Below are positions 8,425-16,931 of a stretch of 64,000 nucleotides of DNA, one piece after another. Position 1 is the first letter of the stretch; each line of letters starts with the position of its first letter. Below the pieces are notes generated by a model. That model did no database searches and had not been told where the DNA came from. It saw only the letters and a list, made by a program, of their open reading frames with translations. Source of the stretch: JADGNF01 sp964582085 (GTDB lineage: Archaea > Thermoproteota > Bathyarchaeia > Bathyarchaeales > Bathycorpusculaceae). The stretch spans positions 1 to 64,000 of the forward strand of contig CAZOPV010000005.1 in NCBI GenBank assembly GCA_964582085.1, given 5' to 3'. Both the position numbers and the translations under genes were made by a program.

Positions 8425-8706
8425 ATCCACCAAGTCCTTGTTGAATTATTTTGCAGTATTAAAGGGCAATAGGTATTTTAAATTTCTCTATTGGTACTGC
8501 GCTCTATTTAGTATCTCCGTAGCCTATAACCTTTTTTAGAGACCACAGCGATTCGGGCAAAAGTCTTTTATTAAAAAAAAGTTTGACGCCGGTTACCCAC
8601 CTTTGCAAAGAAACACTCTGTAGCGGGCACTAGACAACTACTATGCAAACTGCATCTGAACAGTAAAATATTAACTCTATGCACATAATTCATTTTGCTG
8701 ATACCT

Positions 8707-8931
8707 ATGCAGTTGGAACAGTACACTAAAGAAAAACTCTGGCAGATGCTGTTGGAGACTGTTCACGCCAACGTCATGTACCCTAAACATAAAGCGTACA
8801 CACGAGACGTCTTACTCAAAGAAAAGCCCGACATTAAACCTGAAGAATTAGCTTCAAGACTAAATGTGCCTCTAGCTGAGGCACTGGTTATTATAGAAGA
8901 ATTAGCAACTGAAAAACTAAGCCGAAACTAA
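8707..8931 (+). CDS. hypothetical winged-helix-like small protein
   Basis: 74 residues from ATG 8707. The sequence is largely helical, with a predicted helix-turn-helix portion near the end: KPEELASRLNVPLAEALVII resembles the recognition part of MarR/HTH domains. There is no metal or catalytic motif. The gene converges on the tungstate ATPase gene and overlaps its 3' end by four bases. A small regulator is possible but not shown. Confidence 0.5.
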   Translation: MQLEQYTKEKLWQMLLETVHANVMYPKHKAYTRDVLLKEKPDIKPEELASRLNVPLAEALVIIEELATEKLSRN

Positions 8932-9989
8932 AGCACTTGCACGCTGGAAGCTTTAAATGCCAAGTAAACTTCTGCGTTCAAGTTGAGTCCCATCTCGACA
9001 AAAGACCGCTTAGTTATCTGAACCACGAAAGACCGCCCCACATCAACAGTGAGTTTTACCAACGAACCAGAATCGGCTATGGCAGCAATTTTGCCTTTGA
9101 AAACGTTTCGAGCACTGGAAGCAACAGGACTTTTAGAAAGAATAATATCTTGCGGACTTACAAAAAAAGAAATCTCACCACGCCGCAGGGTAGTCACCTC
9201 AACTTTCACACCGTTCCCTACATCAACAACTACAGTACCTGACCCCGTGTCAACTCCAACGCCGGTGAAAGTGTTATCTACCGCTGCAAAACTTGCCAAA
9301 TTCCTAGACAACCTGCCGAAAACGTCGCTTGTTTCACCCACCTCAGTTATTTGCCCACTATTTATGAGAGCAACCCGCTTAGGCAGCCTTTCCGCCTGAA
9401 ACATATTATGAGTTGCCAGCACTATTGTAGATTCTCGTTCACTGTTTATGGCGGCGATTACTTCTTCAACTATGGCTACGTTTTTTGGATCTAAATTAGC
9501 GGTTGGTTCATCCAAAAGCAATAGTGGCGTATTCAGCGCTATGGCGCGAGCTATGGCTACTCGTTGTTGTTCTCCCCCAGAAAGTTTTCGTGTAGAATAC
9601 TGCTCAAAACCCTCCAATTTAACCAACTTTAAGGCTTCTTTTACGCGGCTACTGATTTCATTTTTTGGTATGTGCCTTAATTTTAAACCATAAGCTATGT
9701 TGTTGTAAACTGAAGAATCAAAAAAGGTTGCTTTCTGGAAAACCAGTGTGCTTTGCATACGCAGAGTTTCAGCGTTTTTTTCAGTAATTGTTTCGCCTTG
9801 AAACTTCACTTCGCCTGAGGTTGGATTTTCTATGAAAGCTAAAATTTTGAGGAGGGTGGTTTTTCCTGAACCGTTGGGTCCAAGCAACGCCAAGATTTCG
9901 CCCTTGTTAATTTGCAGGTTTACGTTATCCAGCACTTTTTTTGCGCTGAAAAACTTAGTTACATCTTTTAATTCTGCAATCAAAGTCAC
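8928..9989 (-). CDS. tupC: tungstate/molybdate ABC transporter ATP-binding protein
   Basis: 353 residues. Walker A GPNGSGKTT, Q-loop, signature LSGGEQQRVAIARAIAL, Walker B LLLLDEPTANLD and switch His (LATHN) are all present. The last 100 residues form a TOBE-type beta domain, as in molybdate, tungstate and sulfate importers. GTG 9987-9989 overlaps the permease stop as GTGA and has GGAGGT seven bases upstream, so this start is preferred over a longer frame beginning at 10004. It powers oxyanion uptake with the two upstream genes. Substrate is inferred from the binding protein and the ModE neighbour; WtpC is an equivalent name. Confidence 0.88.
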   Translation of the reverse strand: MTLIAELKDVTKFFSAKKVLDNVNLQINKGEILALLGPNGSGKTTLLKILAFIENPTSGEVKFQGETITEKNAETLRMQSTLVFQKATFFDSSVYNNIAYGLKLRHIPKNEISSRVKEALKLVKLEGFEQYSTRKLSGGEQQRVAIARAIALNTPLLLLDEPTANLDPKNVAIVEEVIAAINSERESTIVLATHNMFQAERLPKRVALINSGQITEVGETSDVFGRLSRNLASFAAVDNTFTGVGVDTGSGTVVVDVGNGVKVEVTTLRRGEISFFVSPQDIILSKSPVASSARNVFKGKIAAIADSGSLVKLTVDVGRSFVVQITKRSFVEMGLNLNAEVYLAFKASSVQVL

Positions 9990-10705
9990 TGCGGCGACCT
10001 CCAAACCTCAAAAAGTAGCTTTATCCGCCGAGCGGCAATTATCAGAATGTTTATGGCAAAAACTATAAGCATCAACAAGAGACCCAGAGCGATGGCAAAA
10101 TCCAGTTCACCACGTTGGGTGTAACGGGAAATCGCAGTTGTTAATACATCAGTCAACCCCACAATGTTGCCGCCAACTAAGAGAGCAACACCTAACTCGG
10201 CTATTGCCCGGTTAAAACTAGCAATGTTGCTCAAAAGAAAACCGTTCAACGCCTCTTTCAAAACAGCCAGAGAAGCCTGCGACTCGGAAGCACCCAGAGT
10301 TTTAGCTAAGTTCATAACGTCAGGATCCACCGCCTCTATGGCGTTTGTAGTGATGCTTATGAGTATAGGCGTCACCAGAATTGCTTCACCTAAAATAATG
10401 GCTGCGGGCGTATAAAGCAGACCAAGAAAGCCCAAGGGTCCACCCTTAGAAAAAACAAGGTACAAAAATAAACCTAAAACTACGGTGGGTATGCCGATGA
10501 GGGAGTTAAAGAAAGTTTTAACTATAGTTTTGCCGCGAAAGTTCTTGAAGGCAAGCACCATGGCGACGGGCGTGCCCCACAGAGTAGCCAACACGACGGC
10601 GACGCCTGAAAAAAGAAGGGTGCGGCAGACTATGCCATACAGCGTCGCGTCACCTGTAAAGATCAACTGGAGCGCCTGCATTATACCGCCAAGTATGTCA
10701 ACCAA
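9986..10705 (-). CDS. tupB: tungstate-type ABC transporter permease
   Basis: About 239 residues with five to six hydrophobic segments, and the coupling loop with DPDVMNLAKTLGASESQA (the EAA motif) that contacts the ATPase. Homology and the gene edge favour a TTG start at 10703-10705, twelve bases after the tupA stop and preceded by GAGG. A longer GTG frame from 10762 would overlap tupA by 46 bases. The segment LTTAISRYTQRGELDFAIALG before the last TM is typical of TupB/WtpB permeases. It is the middle gene of the tupA-B-C operon. Confidence 0.86.
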   Translation of the reverse strand: MVDILGGIMQALQLIFTGDATLYGIVCRTLLFSGVAVVLATLWGTPVAMVLAFKNFRGKTIVKTFFNSLIGIPTVVLGLFLYLVFSKGGPLGFLGLLYTPAAIILGEAILVTPILISITTNAIEAVDPDVMNLAKTLGASESQASLAVLKEALNGFLLSNIASFNRAIAELGVALLVGGNIVGLTDVLTTAISRYTQRGELDFAIALGLLLMLIVFAINILIIAARRIKLLFEVWRSPQ

Positions 10706-10716
10706 TGGAGGTGCCT

Positions 10717-11727
10717 CTAAGGATAAAGTTCGGGAAAGCCATTTCTGTATTGCGGTGGACACTCTGAACCATTAAAGAAAGCGTGAGATTTTATCCAGTC
10801 CACGAGGTGGAGAGGCATATTTGTGGTCAAGTGCTGCACAGCACCAAAAAAGAGGCTTTGGCCGTAGGCTTCTTTGCCATAGTCGGTTATCAACTGCTGC
10901 GCCACAGGCGAAACCAAGTATTTAATGAAGTCCATGGCATCACTGTAGTTAATTTGCTCGTGAATAGACTGATTGGCTGGAATTGAGGACTTCACAGCCA
11001 TAACACTATACACGTTAAGTAACGCTTGCTCCTCTGTTATCAGAGCAGAAAGAGATATGACACCATCCTTGTGGAACTTCAAATAGGTCCCTACATCTGA
11101 TAGCGTATAAGCTGATTTCTGGTCAGCTACATTCAAAGTGTCAGCCATGCCCGAACCTACACTTGCATACCAAGGCTCTGCAGATATCAACGTGTAATCG
11201 TAGCCAGTTATCTCCCAGAGATTCCGCTCTTTTGAATGCGTGCCAGAATTGTCACCACGAGAAACCCAAATTTTAGTTCGCCCTGACTGATCCGTCAGGT
11301 TTCTGCCATAGTTTACGACGCAACGGAGAGCTTCCTGAACGGTTTTTCCCGCTATACCAGCAGGGTCAACAGTTGGACCTACGATGGTAAAGAAATTGTA
11401 GGCAATAATTTTTCTGTTTTCTCCATAGCCCCGCTCAAGGAAGGTTCGTTCCATAGAAGGTGAGTGCACAAATACGACGTCTACGTCGCCGTTCTGAGCT
11501 TGTTGAAGGGCTATCCCTGTACCTGTAGCAACTATGTTTATGTCAACGTTGTGGGAGGCTTCATAGTTTTCTTCAAGGAGATCTAATAAGCCTGTATCGT
11601 AGAGACTTGTGGTTGTTGATATTATAAGGCGACGTTTAGCGAAATGATTGAAGTAAACAATGGTGCTTGAGACAACTATTATGGTGGATAGGACAGCCGC
11701 GATGAGCAATTTTTGCCATGGCCGCAT
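10717..11727 (-). CDS. tupA: tungstate-binding lipoprotein-like periplasmic protein
   Basis: About 336 residues. An N-terminal hydrophobic segment (residues 7-28) acts as signal or membrane anchor. The PBP-like core opens with LIISTTTSLYDTGLLDLL, the strand typical of TupA/PstS-like tungstate binders, followed by ATGTGIALQQAQNGDVDVVF and a SRGDNSGTHSKE anion-binding loop. ATG 11727 has GGTG seven bases upstream; a TTG lies two codons earlier. It is the first gene of the operon, with a TATA box and palindrome directly upstream. It binds tungstate outside the membrane; molybdate cannot be excluded. Confidence 0.86.
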   Translation of the reverse strand: MRPWQKLLIAAVLSTIIVVSSTIVYFNHFAKRRLIISTTTSLYDTGLLDLLEENYEASHNVDINIVATGTGIALQQAQNGDVDVVFVHSPSMERTFLERGYGENRKIIAYNFFTIVGPTVDPAGIAGKTVQEALRCVVNYGRNLTDQSGRTKIWVSRGDNSGTHSKERNLWEITGYDYTLISAEPWYASVGSGMADTLNVADQKSAYTLSDVGTYLKFHKDGVISLSALITEEQALLNVYSVMAVKSSIPANQSIHEQINYSDAMDFIKYLVSPVAQQLITDYGKEAYGQSLFFGAVQHLTTNMPLHLVDWIKSHAFFNGSECPPQYRNGFPELYP

Positions 11728-11737
11728 TTCCAAACAC

Positions 11738-11775
11738 CGATATTCTCAGCTATTCATATCGATAACATTTATAAA
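11738..11775. promoter_or_regulatory. bidirectional tup/modE promoter with palindromic operator
   Basis: CGATAT (11738-11743) and ATATCG (11756-11761) form an inverted repeat with a 12-base spacer. A TTTATAAA (11768-11775) is its own reverse complement and can act as TATA box in both directions. For tupA it would place the start of transcription about 25 bases away, inside the palindrome; for the ModE-like gene it would place it near 11800, just before ATG 11803. Binding of the ModE-like protein to the palindrome would block tup transcription. The sequence is seen directly; the regulatory role is inferred. Confidence 0.55.
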
Positions 11776-11802
11776 CCTTTTGAAGCCACATATTCAAAAG
11801 AA

Positions 11803-12360
11803 ATGCCCACCCAAAACAAACACACACTATCCGCAAAAGTCTGGATAGAACACAAAGGAAACCCTCTCATAGGGAGGGGCGGAGCAGAAATTCTGAAAAA
11901 CATTGAAAAAAGCAATTCCATCTCTAAAGCCGCCGTCACACTGAACATGTCCTACCGCTACGTTTGGAATTACATACAAAAAATTGAAAAAGCAATAGGA
12001 GAACCCATAGTAGAAACATACAAAGGCGGCAAAGCAGGCGGTGGGGGCGCAAAACTTACTGATCTGGGAAGAAGTTTACTTGCCGAATACACACAACTGG
12101 AAAATCACATGAAAAAAGTTCTCTCCACACCCAACAACTATTATGAGGGGGCAACGTTAAAAGGAAAACTAAGCAAAATTGAAAAAGAAAACAGCATTAC
12201 AAAAGTTACAATCAAACTGAACCAGCAACCTACGTCTATTACGATGACTATACCAAAGGAAATTTTTGAGAAACTGAACCTCAAAGTCAGCGACGAAGTC
12301 GAAGCAGTCATCAGACAAACAGAAGTAAAAATTGAAAAATATTCTCCATTTACTCTATGA
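11803..12360 (+). CDS. ModE-like oxyanion-responsive transcription regulator
   Basis: 185 residues from ATG 11803; a longer frame back to 11713 would run through the tupA promoter and is rejected. The N-terminal winged helix carries NIEKSNSISKAAVTLNMSYR and YVWNYIQKIEKAIGEP, followed by the glycine-rich KGGKAGGGGAKLTDLG wing seen in ModE DNA-binding domains. A SpoVT/TOBE-like C-terminal part (SITMTIPKEIFEKLNLKVSD) follows, shorter than the paired molybdate-binding domains of E. coli ModE. It diverges from tupABC and probably represses it when oxyanion is plentiful. Its 3' end overlaps that of the convergent rpoH-like gene by 11 bases. Confidence 0.75.
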   Translation: MPTQNKHTLSAKVWIEHKGNPLIGRGGAEILKNIEKSNSISKAAVTLNMSYRYVWNYIQKIEKAIGEPIVETYKGGKAGGGGAKLTDLGRSLLAEYTQLENHMKKVLSTPNNYYEGATLKGKLSKIEKENSITKVTIKLNQQPTSITMTIPKEIFEKLNLKVSDEVEAVIRQTEVKIEKYSPFTL

Positions 12361-12901
12361 CGTAACGATAAGTAACATGCTCGCCTGCAGTGCTACTTTT
12401 CCGAATTATACGAAGAATATCTCCAGGTTTAGCACCGATAGCTTTGACAGCGGGATCAGTTGAGGTTATTTGAGGAATCTGGTAGGGCTTAACTTTATAG
12501 TTAGATAAAAGCGCTTCAAGCTCTTCAGCAGTTAAAATTTCATGCTTAGGTACAAGTGCATGCTCAAAGATATCAAACACGGGGAAAGATTTGAGGAGAA
12601 GTTCAACGTTCTTTTTCTTGGCGCCCTGCTTGACCGCGTGAGTATAGCGTCCTTCTGTGACTACTATGGCGCGTTCAATTTCTTTTTCCTTCATAACCTT
12701 GTAGAGCTGGTTCATAGCTACAATGCCAACAGTGGCTTCACCTAAAATGCACCATATTAGAGCTTTTTCTTTGTTTTCAGGAATTTCAACTATGTAACCG
12801 AAGGCGCCGTCAAATTTTTCTTTGGTTATAAGCTTGTATTTCCGAAGTTTTATGAGTACTTCCGCTTTGCGTTCTTCTACTGTTTGCACTTTATTGCTCA
12901 C
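12350..12901 (-). CDS. rpoH: RNA polymerase subunit H/Rpb5 with eukaryote-like N-terminal domain
   Basis: 183 residues from GTG 12901, which has GAGGTT seven bases upstream; a TTG at 12940 would add 13 residues. The last 75 residues are the archaeal RpoH/Rpb5 assembly domain: EHALVPKHEIL, an ELEALLSNYKVKPYQIPQI stretch, DPAVKAIGAKPGD and STAGEHVTYRYV. The first 110 residues align, almost without gaps, with the jaw domain of eukaryotic Rpb5 (ATVGIVAMNQLYKVMKEKEI, ERAIVVTEG, AVKQGAKKK). Usual archaeal RpoH has only the C-terminal domain of about 80 residues and sits before rpoB. Here it stands alone between regulators. Identity is strong; whether a second short rpoH exists cannot be seen. Confidence 0.85.
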   Translation of the reverse strand: MSNKVQTVEERKAEVLIKLRKYKLITKEKFDGAFGYIVEIPENKEKALIWCILGEATVGIVAMNQLYKVMKEKEIERAIVVTEGRYTHAVKQGAKKKNVELLLKSFPVFDIFEHALVPKHEILTAEELEALLSNYKVKPYQIPQITSTDPAVKAIGAKPGDILRIIRKSSTAGEHVTYRYVIE

Positions 12902-12950
12902 ACTACAAACCTCAAAGTTAGAATACGCGAGACTAAACAACCCTTTAGCC

Positions 12951-12970
12951 CTTAAACTTTATGGTTTAAG
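12951..12970. promoter_or_regulatory. inverted repeat and TATA-like element upstream of rpoH-like gene
   Basis: CTTAAAC (12951-12957) and GTTTAAG (12964-12970) are perfect 7-base arms around TTTATG, about 50 bases before the GTG start. On the minus strand the element contains ATAAAGTTTAAGG, which can serve as TATA box with transcription starting near 12930. The symmetry could also bind a dimeric regulator. This is an inference from sequence. Confidence 0.35.
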
Positions 12971-13062
12971 GATTGAAAGTCTATGGAACATAATAATGCC
13001 GTAACTCAAGCCATTTAGCAAAAATCCAAGACGCGAACATTATTTAAACATGACCACAGATA

Positions 13063-13102
13063 CTTAAATATAAAGGCATGCATGATACCGCAAAAAGGAG
13101 AG
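13063..13102 (+). promoter_or_regulatory. TATA box and Shine-Dalgarno of Lrp-like gene
   Basis: CTTAAATATAAAGG (13063-13074 and following) is a good archaeal BRE/TATA match, and AGGAGAG lies at 13096-13102. The ribosome site is 11 bases before an in-frame ATT at 13114, but 59 bases before the first conventional start (GTG 13162). This suggests either a rare ATT start or an upstream sequence error. Confidence 0.4.
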
Positions 13103-13161
13103 ACTGATAGCTAATTAATCAGATCGACCTACTTCAAGCAAAAATTCTAAAGGTTCTGCTA

Positions 13162-13878
13162 GTGGACGGAAGGAAAAGCGCGTCAGAAATCGCAAAGGAA
13201 ATTGGAATATCCAAAGAAGTGGTTAATAAAAAGTACCGAGAAATGGAAAGACTTGGAATCATAAAAGGCGCCACTATCCACATTAACTACAAAAGTTTCG
13301 GCTACAAAGCAGTAGGACACCTCCTGATTACGGTAGATCCCACACAAACAGATCAACTAATCGCACATTTCCAAAAAATGCCTGATATTTACGCTCTTTA
13401 TAGTAATGGTCCAAAATGCAATGTACGTGTAGTGACAGCACTAAAAACTCTTCAAAAACTCGAAGAAGTCAAAAACGAAGTTAAAGAGAAATTTCAAGTT
13501 TCAGATTTAAAAACCTCACTTTGGATAGATGTAAAAGAGTTGCATAGAAACTTGGCTCTGTTGCCTTTGTATTCAATGAAGCAACAAGAAAAAACAGCTA
13601 CAAAAGAGCAACCTACACCAGTTTCAAAAAATAACGTGGACATAGAAGAAGTTGATCTTAAAATCGTAGAAAAATTGGCTGAAAACGGTCGTGCGCCATT
13701 AAACAAAATTGCCCAAGAAATCGGAACCACTATACACACTGTAAAGAGGCACTATGCAAAACTTATCAAAAACGACGTACTTAAAGTTACGATCCAAATT
13801 GACTTGACAAAAATAGGATACCACGCCATGGCAATTTTTTCATCACAGCAGCATTGCGTGAAAATTCTTTTTCAATAA
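13162..13878 (+). CDS. Lrp/AsnC-type regulator, first part of a frameshifted gene
   Basis: Two helix-turn-helix units are visible: ASEIAKEIGISKEVVNKKYR (residues 7-26) and, after a dimer-like segment and a linker, LNKIAQEIGTTIHTVKRHYA near residues 175-195. Such double Lrp-like proteins are transcription regulators in archaea. Sense coding extends upstream of the GTG to about 13114 with no ATG/GTG/TTG. The frame leaves sense after YHAMAI at a run of six T (13835-13840); the neighbouring frame (next entry) continues the domain. A one-base loss in the T run would explain it. The product as written ends with a spurious tail. Confidence 0.55.
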   Translation: MDGRKSASEIAKEIGISKEVVNKKYREMERLGIIKGATIHINYKSFGYKAVGHLLITVDPTQTDQLIAHFQKMPDIYALYSNGPKCNVRVVTALKTLQKLEEVKNEVKEKFQVSDLKTSLWIDVKELHRNLALLPLYSMKQQEKTATKEQPTPVSKNNVDIEEVDLKIVEKLAENGRAPLNKIAQEIGTTIHTVKRHYAKLIKNDVLKVTIQIDLTKIGYHAMAIFSSQQHCVKILFQ

Positions 13879-14093
13879 TCGAAAAAATAAGCAGTATACC
13901 TGACGTGATAAGCATAATGAAAACAAGCGGCGACTACGATTTACAAGTATACGCCATGATAAGGGATATAGACCATTTGCTGGACATTCAAGAAGCCATC
14001 TCCAAAATCAAGGATATAACAAAAATAGACTTGGAGATAGCAAGAGCCATCAACAAGTGGCCTACACCACGACAGTACATATCAACCTTCTAA
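13854..14093 (+). CDS. Lrp-type regulator, C-terminal effector domain in shifted frame
   Basis: This frame holds the rest of the gene above. From about 13836 it reads FFITAALRENSFSIIEKISS, then VISIMKTSGDYDLQVYAMIR and an RAM/AsnC-like domain that ends with INKWPTPRQYISTF. The TTG at 13854 has no ribosome site, so separate translation is unlikely. With the upstream frame it forms one regulator of about 325 residues. The break may be a real mutation, a slippage site or a sequencing error in T6. Confidence 0.45.
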   Translation: MRENSFSIIEKISSIPDVISIMKTSGDYDLQVYAMIRDIDHLLDIQEAISKIKDITKIDLEIARAINKWPTPRQYISTF

Positions 14094-14252
14094 AAAAACA
14101 GGTTTGCTGGAGCCCCGACGGCAAAATACTCGGAGAAGAAAAACGGAAAACTAAAACTAAGCTACCAAATTCAAATGAAAACCGACAAGTGCTAATTCAG
14201 CCCAAATTGTTGCCTATACGATTTTTAATAAAAAAGAAAAGAGGGGGAGGGT

Positions 14253-16931
14253 TTACTTGCGTTTACGCAGCAACACCGCAGCGACAGCAACAACCACCAA
14301 GACGACAACGACCGCGGCGGCGACAACGTAAACGTCCACGCCTACAGCAGCAGACTCAGGCTCAGGAACCACACTAGGCAAAACAGACGGAGACGGAACA
14401 ACAGACGGAGCAACCGTAGGAGCAACAGTTGGAGCAACAGAAGGCGAAGCAACAGGAGCTTCAGTTATGCCTATTGAAGTTTCAGCTGAAGAGCCAAAGT
14501 ATGAACCGGAACCTTCAAAGGTAGCGATGATTGTGTATTCTCCTGGAACTGGCGGAGTCCACATCTTCTTGAACATGCCGGCTGTGTCACTTGTCACAGT
14601 GCCGATGTTTTGGATGTTGCCGTTGGGGTCGATAGCTGTGAGTTTCACTTGGACGCCGACAGCGTCAGTTGGCATGGGTTTTTGCATGTAGAGGTACTCC
14701 ATCCATGCGCCCATACTTTTGTCGGACATTGCTGGGACTATGTTGAATTTGCCGTCTGCAACGAGTTTCTTTGCGCCTGAGCAAACGTCTGTGACAAAAC
14801 CTTCAATCATGACGCTTGAACCTACGGAGGTTACTTTGGGTGAAGCAGTCACTGTGGTGGCACTGGGTCCTTTGCCGATGCAGTAAATTTGGTTGTCATA
14901 GACGTTGAGATACGCCAAGTAGCCATCTGCAACGGGTATGCCTTCTTCACCGAATGAGCCGATGGCAACCCAGCTGTCCAGTGTCCAAAGTTCCGCTCCA
15001 GTGTAGGCGTCAATACAACGTAGTTGAGAGCCCTTGTATGGTGGCGCGTTAGGCGAGTGCTCACTTGTGTAAGCGTAGATTTTACCGTCAGCAATTGCAC
15101 CGATGAACAGGGGGTACAGTCCCCACGGGGTTTGGTCGCCGCTGAAAGTGTTGTTGTACTTCCACTTTAAAGCTCCAGTCAGCTGGTCAAAGCATAAGAT
15201 TTCTCCACCGTAGCCCCCAACGTACAGGTTGCCATAAGCTGGGAAACCTGGGGCGGGGGGGTGAGAAACTGTGCCGTAATATTGGAAGTCGCGGAAGTCG
15301 CCAACTGGGCCCCATAGTTTGTTGCCGTTGTCTAAGCTGTAGCCGGACCACTGCATGGTTTCTTTGTCAACCATAGTGAAAACACGGGTCTTTGGATCAA
15401 CAGTCCCGAAGGCACGTGTGAGGTTACCTGCTGGTGCAGGGTATGCTTTTTGCCACAAGATTTGACCACGTGAAGCTGGTTTGAGACTTATGGCGGTCAC
15501 TGTGTAGGGGTCAGGTGTTCCGAAGCTTATGAAAGACGACATTGGCGTGCTCAGTAGCAATAGGTCGTCGGGGATAGCGCGGATTATGCTTGAACCTGGA
15601 GGCAACGCGGGTATTGAAACGTTCCATGTGTATGCCTTGGACATGTCAGCGTTTTTGCCGACGGGGCGGTATTGGTATGCATCCGTACCGGTACCAGGTA
15701 TAGAAACCAAAGGCGTGCTTGCACCTGCTGAGGAGTTCCACATGGCGAGCCAGCCGTTACCGACTGTGAAGACCAGTGCTTCTCCGCTTGGGCCGTTGGC
15801 GCCGCTACCGTAACCACCTAGGAAGCTTGCACCGTAGCCTGCTTGGACATTGGTCATGTTAAATAACCAAGCACCTGTTCGGGCGTCATAGACAATCCAT
15901 TTTGCTGGAGTTGGTGGGCCAAAGAAGCTAACGCCGCCCTCTGTTTGGATGAGGTAGCCGTTCATTGCACCGTGTTGGTTCATGGATTCATAGAGGTAAA
16001 TCATGCCGAAGGTGGGCGAAATTGCATTATTTGTCCAGAGTGTTTCGCCAGTCTGCAGATCCACACAAGTGTATGGTCCACTAGTGGGATTGTTGCCTAG
16101 AGGTGTATCATAATAGAGTCTGCCGTTGATGATTATGGGGTTGCCGAATCTGCCTTCGTATGAAAGACCTGTGTAGTAGGTTACGTCTGGGATGAAATAG
16201 TTAGCTGAGTCACCCACTATCCCACCGTCTTCTAGTGGTTTGGTCCACATGATGTGAGGTGTATTGGGCGCAAGACCGTTAGGTTGAACTTTATCGAAGT
16301 TTGCAGCTCCGCGGAGATAGTTTGATGCAATGCTACCCCACGCAGTGTTTTGACCTTCAATGGGACGAGTCCAGTAGCTTGTTGGCAGTGGATAAGTTGG
16401 TGGGCTCTGAACAGGGGTTTGTTGCACAGTTAGCGTTGTGGAAGTGCTGCTGGGCATGTAGTAGTCGCCTATGTAGGCGTCTAAGCCAAAGCTTGGAGTC
16501 CCAGGTACACCTGTTTCAGGGTGGTAGAGACTAGCAGTCTGTCCTGGAAAAGTGAACACAAAGGTATATGTTCCAACTTGATCAGGGGTGTACAACGTTG
16601 CATAAGCCGAAGTTGCATCAGAAATGAACGGCCCAAGAGTCTGCTGAGACCCATCCGGCTTTGTAATCTTCACAGTAAAACCAGTCCAACGGTCACCACC
16701 AACTCCGCCAGCGGATGGTGGAACTTTATCAATCCACATTACGATGAAGGTTGTTTGTCCGACTCCGACGGGGTCAGGTGAAACTACTAGGTATGCATAT
16801 GTTGGGATGTTCCACGCGGGAGTGTGTGCTGAGACAAGTGGCATTGTAGCGACGACAGCAGAAGCCATGAGAAGCAGCAGCAACGGAATAGCAGCGATTT
16901 TGGTTTTATTTCTTATATTTAGTATATTCAA
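14253..16931 (-). CDS. secreted PQQ-type beta-propeller surface protein with C-terminal anchor
   Basis: 892 residues from TTG 16931, with GGAGAG seven bases upstream. Residues 12-35 form a signal sequence. An Ig-like domain follows (IPTYAYLVVSPDPVGVGQ), then a large propeller with WD-like strands such as GEILCFDQLTGALKWKYNN and YCIGKGPSATT. A second Ig-like domain (residues 700-820), a Pro/Val/Ser-rich spacer with APTVAPTVAPS repeats, one TM helix and RKRK follow. The protein is therefore outside the cell, anchored by its C-terminus. It is a paralogue of the gene at 53.7-56.5 kb. The ligand or enzymatic role is unknown; S-layer or exoenzyme are both possible. Confidence 0.75.
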   Translation of the reverse strand: MNILNIRNKTKIAAIPLLLLLMASAVVATMPLVSAHTPAWNIPTYAYLVVSPDPVGVGQTTFIVMWIDKVPPSAGGVGGDRWTGFTVKITKPDGSQQTLGPFISDATSAYATLYTPDQVGTYTFVFTFPGQTASLYHPETGVPGTPSFGLDAYIGDYYMPSSTSTTLTVQQTPVQSPPTYPLPTSYWTRPIEGQNTAWGSIASNYLRGAANFDKVQPNGLAPNTPHIMWTKPLEDGGIVGDSANYFIPDVTYYTGLSYEGRFGNPIIINGRLYYDTPLGNNPTSGPYTCVDLQTGETLWTNNAISPTFGMIYLYESMNQHGAMNGYLIQTEGGVSFFGPPTPAKWIVYDARTGAWLFNMTNVQAGYGASFLGGYGSGANGPSGEALVFTVGNGWLAMWNSSAGASTPLVSIPGTGTDAYQYRPVGKNADMSKAYTWNVSIPALPPGSSIIRAIPDDLLLLSTPMSSFISFGTPDPYTVTAISLKPASRGQILWQKAYPAPAGNLTRAFGTVDPKTRVFTMVDKETMQWSGYSLDNGNKLWGPVGDFRDFQYYGTVSHPPAPGFPAYGNLYVGGYGGEILCFDQLTGALKWKYNNTFSGDQTPWGLYPLFIGAIADGKIYAYTSEHSPNAPPYKGSQLRCIDAYTGAELWTLDSWVAIGSFGEEGIPVADGYLAYLNVYDNQIYCIGKGPSATTVTASPKVTSVGSSVMIEGFVTDVCSGAKKLVADGKFNIVPAMSDKSMGAWMEYLYMQKPMPTDAVGVQVKLTAIDPNGNIQNIGTVTSDTAGMFKKMWTPPVPGEYTIIATFEGSGSYFGSSAETSIGITEAPVASPSVAPTVAPTVAPSVVPSPSVLPSVVPEPESAAVGVDVYVVAAAVVVVLVVVAVAAVLLRKRK

